Shown here one piece after another: positions 13,712 through 17,870 of a DNA stretch of 17,870 bases. Each line of letters begins with the position of its first letter. The stretch's first letter is position 1. Below the pieces are notes generated by a model that saw nothing but the letters and a program-made list of their open reading frames with translations, was not told the DNA's origin and did not search any database. The translations under genes and the position numbers were made by a program. The stretch spans positions 1-17,870 of the forward strand of contig CAYGAW010000137.1 of NCBI GenBank assembly GCA_964347945.1, given 5' to 3'. This stretch comes from CAYGAW01 sp964347945. GTDB lineage: Bacteria; Chloroflexota; Anaerolineae; UBA7937; B3-Chlor.

Positions 13712-14608
13712 CTACCACACGGACTTGAGCAGCCCAGTAGGGCGCACGAGCAGCACGATGACCACGGCAAGGTAGGGAAAAACTATGGCGAATTGTGGCA
13801 CAAACAACACACCAAAGGACTGGGTCACGCCAAAGAGAAGAGAGCCAACCAGAGCGCCCCACATGTTACCCAATCCGCCGATGGTCACGATGAGGAAAGC
13901 AATCATAATGATGTTGTGGTCCATCCCCAGGGTGATACTTATCGTCGGAGCGACGAGGGCCCCGCCTAACCCGGCCAGGTAACAACCGATGATGAACGCC
14001 GCCGCAAATACCCAGCTCACATTTATGCCCAGCGCACCCACCATCTCTCTGTCAACTGCTGCTGCGCGAGAGATCTTTCCTATCTTCGTCTTGTTTGTGA
14101 AGAGCCATAGACTGACGGCTACGACGGGGCCAATGAGGAGCAGGAATAGACTGTAGCGGGGGAACGATGAGCCAAATATCGGTATCGAGCCTCTGAGAAA
14201 GCTGGGCGGATCTATGTTCCTGTAGGCTGGACCCCAAGCTATCTTCACCAAGTCGCCGAGGATAAGCATCAGAGCGAAAGTAAATAGGAGCAGCATAAGG
14301 TGCTCTCTCTCGTAGAGATGGCAGAACAGCGCCCTCTCCGCTATCAAGCCTACCAGCGCCACTACCAAGGGGGCCAAGACCAGAGCCAGCCAAAACCCAG
14401 CGGAATTGCTGCCGAGCATGGTGAAGATGCTATAGGCTGAGAATGCTCCTATCATGTATAGCGAGCCGTGAGCGACGTTCGGCACTCTGAGCACCCCGAG
14501 GATGAAGCTCAGGCCGGCGGAGACCATGAACAAGATCATCGCGCGGCTAAGACCGACCAGGAGTTGAGTTGCCAAGGCAGCAAGGTCCAGGTTCTGCACA
14601 AGTTCCAT
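13712..14608 (-). CDS. livH: Branched-chain amino acid type ABC importer, permease LivH
   Basis: The partner permease of LivM (298 aa, usual length). Family landmarks: GLSRAMILFMVSAGLSFILGVLRVPNVAHGSLYMIGAF (spread over ~19-55), the coupling region SRAAAVDREMVGALGINV (~181-198), and GGLGNMWGALVGSLLFGVTQ (~244-263), ending in RPTGLLKSVW. About eight hydrophobic segments are visible. The ATG at 14608 is preceded by GGAAGGCCAC on the minus strand, a usable ribosome site. It follows livK across a 127-bp gap holding a strong stem-loop, so livHMGF may be expressed at a lower level than livK from the same promoter. Confidence 0.93.
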   Translation of the reverse strand: MELVQNLDLAALATQLLVGLSRAMILFMVSAGLSFILGVLRVPNVAHGSLYMIGAFSAYSIFTMLGSNSAGFWLALVLAPLVVALVGLIAERALFCHLYEREHLMLLLFTFALMLILGDLVKIAWGPAYRNIDPPSFLRGSIPIFGSSFPRYSLFLLLIGPVVAVSLWLFTNKTKIGKISRAAAVDREMVGALGINVSWVFAAAFIIGCYLAGLGGALVAPTISITLGMDHNIIMIAFLIVTIGGLGNMWGALVGSLLFGVTQSFGVLFVPQFAIVFPYLAVVIVLLVRPTGLLKSVW

Positions 14609-14640
14609 GACGTGGCCTTCCTTCTTGTGGGATATAGATA

Positions 14641-14671
14641 GGTAGCCGGGGAGCGCCGACCCCCGGCTACC
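14641..14671 (-). promoter_or_regulatory. Strong intercistronic stem-loop between livK and livH
   Basis: GGTAGCCGGGG (14641-14651) and CCCCGGCTACC (14661-14671) form a perfect 11-bp stem with a nine-base loop. No T-run follows on the minus strand. Such hairpins after binding-protein genes commonly protect the upstream message or cause partial termination, giving more binding protein than permease; that role here is inferred from position. Confidence 0.6.
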
Positions 14672-14735
14672 GTTTCACGCTTCATTCACCGGCAGCTATT
14701 AGGCACGTTGACACTTGAGTGGTCTCTGAAGACCA

Positions 14736-16040
14736 TCACTCGCCACGCGCAGCTGCAATCTCTTCGCACGTGGGCATCACATCTGGACCAGGCAGGGTCA
14801 CAATATCGGTAGCGATCAAGAAGTCGTAGTCTGGCGACTTCGCGGTCACCCCCATGTATATCGGGAGTACAGCTTGATGGTCACAGGCCCTCATCTCTAT
14901 TGGGCCTACGGGGCTACTTACCGTCAGGCCCTCGAGAGCATCAATGAAAGCCTCCCTATCGACGGTACCTGCCTGCCTGAGGGCCTCAGCAATGAAATGC
15001 CCTGTGATGTACCCATGCAAAGCAGGAAAACCAGGAGGATGTCCGTAGGCTGCCTCATAGGCCTCCACAAAGGCCATGTGCTCTTCGGTCTCAGGGTAAT
15101 AGAAGAGGTAGTCCATGGTGCCCATCACACCCACAGGAGCTTCCTCACCCAGCCGGCTGAGAACAGCATGGTCCGTCGCCGTGTGGATCCAAATGGGGAA
15201 CTTCTCCGCCATTCCCGTGGAATGAATGGCTTTCATGATGTTGGCCATGCTCGCCCCACCGGTGGCGAATATCACCGCGTCAGGTTCAGCAGCCTGGATA
15301 GCGGTTAGATAGGGCACGAGGTCCGGTTCGCCCACGGTCCACCACGATTCTCCCAGCAGTTCTACGTTGGGATTCAGGGCCTGGAGGTTGCGCCAGGCAG
15401 CGTCAGCTATGGCGTGTCCGTACTCATAGTCATCGCCGCCGATCCAGTACTTGGTGTACGGCTGCTGCGAAAGAGCTACGCCCCCAGCTTTCCCAGCCAT
15501 GTAGGTGTTTTCACCGGTGGAGAAGACATACCTGTGACCCTGGGCACCAGTTATGTTCTCGCTCTTCGAGATCCAGACTATGAGCGGTATCTGTTCCTCT
15601 TTGGCGTACTCGGACACTGCTAGGGCAACCCCACTGCTGATAGTACCAACCAGGATGTCGACCTCCTCCATCATCACCAACTCTCTGGCCACGGCCAGGC
15701 CAGTATCCACCTCGAACTTGGTGTCACGAGTGGTATACTCGATGGTGATGTCGCCCGCTGCATGGATCTCCTCTAGGGCCAACATGAATCCATTCAAGGC
15801 CTCCTCGCAGTACACCGCAGCAGGACCGGTGTAGGCGTCTACTATGCCTACCTTGATCGGCCGCAGGGGAGGCGGAGGTGTCGGCGTTGGCGGCACTGGG
15901 GTCTCCTCTAGCGGCGGTGGCGCAGGCGTCTCCTCTGGGGGTGCAGGTGGCTCTACAGGTGGTGCGGGAGCACACGCCGCTAAAAGCAGCGATGCCAGAA
16001 CAATCGACGTGACACTGAGGACGAATCCCTTGCGAATCAT
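14736..16040 (-). CDS. livK: Branched-chain amino acid type ABC importer, substrate-binding lipoprotein LivK
   Basis: The extracytoplasmic receptor of the importer (434 aa). Residues 1-22 are a lipoprotein signal peptide with the lipobox LLAAC (lipidated C23). Residues 24-62 are a Pro/Glu/Thr-rich linker holding the domain away from the membrane. The rest is a type I periplasmic-binding fold (PF13458): KVGIVDAYTGPAA near the start, DILVGTISSGVALAVSEYA, WIGGDDYEYGHAIAD, and PDAVIFATGGASMANIMKAI. The ATG at 16040 has AAGGAGG seven bases upstream and a near-consensus promoter. The gene order K-H-M-G-F is classic. Fold and context support uptake of amino acids, but the ligand cannot be read from the sequence; homologues bind leucine/isoleucine/valine, other amino acids, amides, urea or aromatic acids. 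Confidence 0.93.
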   Translation of the reverse strand: MIRKGFVLSVTSIVLASLLLAACAPAPPVEPPAPPEETPAPPPLEETPVPPTPTPPPPLRPIKVGIVDAYTGPAAVYCEEALNGFMLALEEIHAAGDITIEYTTRDTKFEVDTGLAVARELVMMEEVDILVGTISSGVALAVSEYAKEEQIPLIVWISKSENITGAQGHRYVFSTGENTYMAGKAGGVALSQQPYTKYWIGGDDYEYGHAIADAAWRNLQALNPNVELLGESWWTVGEPDLVPYLTAIQAAEPDAVIFATGGASMANIMKAIHSTGMAEKFPIWIHTATDHAVLSRLGEEAPVGVMGTMDYLFYYPETEEHMAFVEAYEAAYGHPPGFPALHGYITGHFIAEALRQAGTVDREAFIDALEGLTVSSPVGPIEMRACDHQAVLPIYMGVTAKSPDYDFLIATDIVTLPGPDVMPTCEEIAAARGE

Positions 16041-16054
16041 TCTCTCTCCTCCTT

Positions 16055-16085
16055 GCAGTATGTTATGCTGCCGGCTTCATACTGC
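16055..16085. promoter_or_regulatory. 8-bp inverted repeat at the livK transcription start
   Basis: GCAGTATG (16055-16062) and CATACTGC (16078-16085) are exact complements separated by 15 bases. The outer arm covers the predicted start of transcription (near 16083) and the inner arm touches the ribosome site (16048-16054). It could be a repressor operator or an mRNA hairpin next to the ribosome site. Confidence 0.5.
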
Positions 16086-16089
16086 TCAG

Positions 16090-16118
16090 ACTATAGCAGC
16101 CTGCCCACCGGATGTCAA
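16090..16118 (-). promoter_or_regulatory. livKHMGF promoter
   Basis: On the minus strand a perfect TTGACA (16118-16113), a 17-base spacer and TATAGT (16095-16090). This is the best -35 in the window. The leader to the livK ATG would be about 43 bases and contains an 8-bp inverted repeat. Confidence 0.75.
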
Positions 16119-16368
16119 GTGGTGACCCACGTGTTGCGCCAACTGGTCTGTATTGCACCGTCATTGTCGGGCAGGTCGGGCATGGCACCGCTTTCGATAG
16201 TCTTCGGCCGTCTGACGGCTGGGCCCAGGCCACGCGAGCTATGGGGACGTTGGATGCAACGCTGATGGATGTTGGGGTGACTTCCTCAGCATTGATGACT
16301 GCACGATCGGACGCGCCCATGCTGAGCCGGATTGGCTGCCTTGACTGCCGGTGAGGCGGTGGCACTGT
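16119..16368. other. Spacer between divergent promoters
   Basis: About 250 bp between the livK promoter and the protease promoter. Short open frames exist on both strands but none has a ribosome site or a recognisable protein. I see no repeat or RNA gene here. Confidence 0.5.
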
Positions 16369-16396
16369 TTGTCAACCTCTCCTATTCTGTTATACT
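16369..16396 (+). promoter_or_regulatory. Promoter for the C1 protease gene
   Basis: TTGTCA (16369-16374), a 16-base spacer and TATACT (16391-16396). Transcription would start near 16403, leaving about 27 bases before the ATG. Confidence 0.6.
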
Positions 16397-16429
16397 TGAT
16401 AGTAGGAATTGATTCACGGGTAAGTAAAC

Positions 16430-17821
16430 ATGAGCGAGCGAGACACTCACCCGAAGCAGCGCGCGGCTGCAGCCGTCAGACTGGGAGCAGTTGCCTTGGT
16501 GCTGTCCACCATTCTGGCCTTGGCCATGGGGCCCATCTTCTCCATGGGTGCTCAGCCTGCAGCATCGCCCAGGAGCGAGCATGCGCGGGGACTCGCTAGC
16601 GAGACACCACATGTAGAGCATGGGATGGGCTTTGTGCCGTCGGACCCGACCCGGTATCCCGTCGTGCCTGTGCCAGCCCCGATAGCGTCTATCACCGAGT
16701 TGCCGACGGCGGTCGACCTGACGGAGTCCTCGTCAATGCTGGCAGGGCAACCATCAGCGGCGGGGATACCACCAGTGGGGCATCAAGGCTTGACCAACAC
16801 CTGTGTCGGCTGGGCCACGAGCTACTACTACAAGACCTACCAGGAATGGCTGGAGCACGGTTGGGCGCTGGTGAACGGGTATCCCAGCTACGACCACATC
16901 TTCAGTCCCAGCTACGTGTACAACCAGATAACCGGTGACCCTCCGCTCAATCCCGGTGACCCTGGCTGCGACGATGGTGCGAAGATCGGCGATGCCCTGG
17001 AGCTCATAGTCACTTCCGGTGATGTCCCGATGAGCGTGTTCCCTTGGTATCCCTTCGACTGCGAGATCCAACCTGACACCACCCAGAAGAACGCCGCTGC
17101 GACCTACGTTGGTATCGACTACGGGGCCTTCTTCATTAACCAGGGCCCTCCCGAAGACCCCGAATTGAATAACGACCTTACTCCGCTGAAGCAGTGGCTG
17201 GCAGACGACGATCCGTTCGTGATCGGGTTCCCAGTGTATGACGAGTTCTACTTCTACGGGGACAGCCCGTATACCTGCAACGCACCGATCGGGCCTCCGG
17301 GAGATCCGACCAGTTTCCACGGACTGCACGCAGTGGCGGTCGTTGGATATGACGACTATTTCGGCGGTGGGGCCTTCAAGATAGTCAACTCCTGGGGGAC
17401 TTCATGGGGCTGTGATGGCTACGCCTGGCTCTCCTATGAGTTCGTGAACAAGTATGCTTGGGAAGCCTGGTGGATGACCAGCAACAGGAGGCCGTGGATA
17501 GACCCTCAGGTTCACGATCGTTACAGCCCCCAAGTGGGTGCCCTCATCGAGATGGACCTCACCCCGTACGAGAACGATCGGGAGGAGAGCGGACCTGCCC
17601 TGAAGTGGTATGTAGATGGCGAGGATAACTGTACGGTTCTGGCAGAAGGCAGCGCGAACGACGTACTCTACTTCTACCCCAACCCTTCGAATTACTCAGG
17701 CTACGACGAAATCACCCTGATACTCAGCGATTCAGAAGGCGCCCAGGACAGTCAGCAGGTCACGCTGGGCTGGTTCGACATGCCCATCACGTACCATCTG
17801 CCCCTCGCCCTGAGAGAGTGA
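16430..17821 (+). CDS. Secreted papain-family (C1) cysteine protease with C-terminal beta domain
   Basis: An exported peptidase (463 aa). Residues 1-45 hold a signal or anchor segment (hydrophobic 17-36, AMGPIFSMGAQPAA), and ~46-105 a Pro-rich leader that may be a short propeptide. The catalytic domain (~110-355) has the papain set: Q119 (oxyanion hole) and C125 in GHQGLTNTCVGWA, H300 in GLHAVAVVGYDD, and N320 in IVNSWGTSWG. Residues ~365-455 look like an Ig/PKD-type beta domain. The chain ends in ITYHLPLALRE, resembling the YLPL(V/I)(L/M)R tail seen on many secreted Chloroflexota proteins, possibly a sorting signal. The ribosome site is weak (GGGTAAG). It is divergent from livK, consistent with releasing peptides or amino acids outside the cell. 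Some extra cysteines (C180, C211, C283, C328) could form disulfides. Confidence 0.9.
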   Translation: MSERDTHPKQRAAAAVRLGAVALVLSTILALAMGPIFSMGAQPAASPRSEHARGLASETPHVEHGMGFVPSDPTRYPVVPVPAPIASITELPTAVDLTESSSMLAGQPSAAGIPPVGHQGLTNTCVGWATSYYYKTYQEWLEHGWALVNGYPSYDHIFSPSYVYNQITGDPPLNPGDPGCDDGAKIGDALELIVTSGDVPMSVFPWYPFDCEIQPDTTQKNAAATYVGIDYGAFFINQGPPEDPELNNDLTPLKQWLADDDPFVIGFPVYDEFYFYGDSPYTCNAPIGPPGDPTSFHGLHAVAVVGYDDYFGGGAFKIVNSWGTSWGCDGYAWLSYEFVNKYAWEAWWMTSNRRPWIDPQVHDRYSPQVGALIEMDLTPYENDREESGPALKWYVDGEDNCTVLAEGSANDVLYFYPNPSNYSGYDEITLILSDSEGAQDSQQVTLGWFDMPITYHLPLALRE

Positions 17822-17848
17822 CCCGGTAAAGAACTCAGCCGAAAGGAC

Positions 17849-17869
17849 GCCAGGTCAGTCTGATCTGGC
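17849..17869 (+). terminator. Terminator-like hairpin after the protease gene
   Basis: GCCAGGTCA (17849-17857) pairs with TGATCTGGC (17861-17869) over nine positions with one G-U pair and a three-base loop, 28 bases past the stop. The window ends one base later, so a following T-run cannot be checked. Confidence 0.5.
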
Positions 17870-17870
17870 A

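Noticed and set aside
13701..13862. Longer N-terminus of LivM overlapping livH
   Set aside because: The extension is Arg/Cys-rich and unlike any LivM, whereas TTG 13700 has GGAGG at ideal distance.
16112..16365. Short open frames on both strands between livK and the protease
   Set aside because: No ribosome site, no recognisable protein, and they overlap the two divergent promoter regions.

Overview
The window looks like a piece of a Chloroflexota (Anaerolineae-like) chromosome, or of a contig from a metagenome of that group. This rests on three observations: the secreted protease ends in a terminal 'YHLPLALRE' tail of the kind common on secreted Chloroflexota proteins; the binding lipoprotein has a LAAC lipobox followed by a long Pro/Thr/Glu linker; and many starts are GTG or TTG with GGAGG-type ribosome sites at about 55-60% GC. 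The phylum call is inference from style, not from a marker gene.

Region 1 (1-1839) is an IS1-family insertion sequence. Its left inverted repeat is cut by the window edge and its right inverted repeat overlaps the transposase stop codon. A kinase-like gene of the aminoglycoside phosphotransferase family lies inside the element, facing the other way and bracketed by an exact 10-bp direct repeat. Removing one repeat plus the insert would leave an ordinary-sized IS of about 0.8 kb.

Region 2 (1920-7457) is a run of plus-strand genes: a persulfide-dioxygenase/pseudo-rhodanese/rhodanese fusion built like CstB, a membrane methyltransferase of the isoprenylcysteine type, an SRPBCC/AHSA1 protein, a YbjQ-family protein, a flavoprotein disulfide reductase (lipoamide dehydrogenase / mycothione reductase type), and a secreted protein with a PEP-CTERM tail. 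The fusion gene seems to have lost its ancestral start codon (AGG where ATG is expected, six bases after GGAGG). The first and fifth genes together suggest handling of persulfides and low-molecular-weight thiols.

Region 3 (7478-10764) holds DNA polymerase X (polX, minus), an overlooked 40-codon membrane-peptide gene with a good promoter and ribosome site (plus), and a YihY/BrkB-family membrane protein (minus). The 470-bp gap after it (10765-11238) is full of stem-loops, including a 105-base element closed by long complementary arms.

Region 4 (11239-16118) is a complete minus-strand branched-chain amino acid type ABC importer operon, livK-livH-livM-livG-livF. It has a near-consensus promoter in front of livK, an inverted repeat at the transcription start, and a strong stem-loop between livK and livH. 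Region 5 (16369-17870) is a divergently transcribed secreted papain-family (C1) protease followed by a terminator-like hairpin. Protease and importer back to back suggest peptide or amino-acid scavenging. I saw no tRNA, rRNA or CRISPR array.
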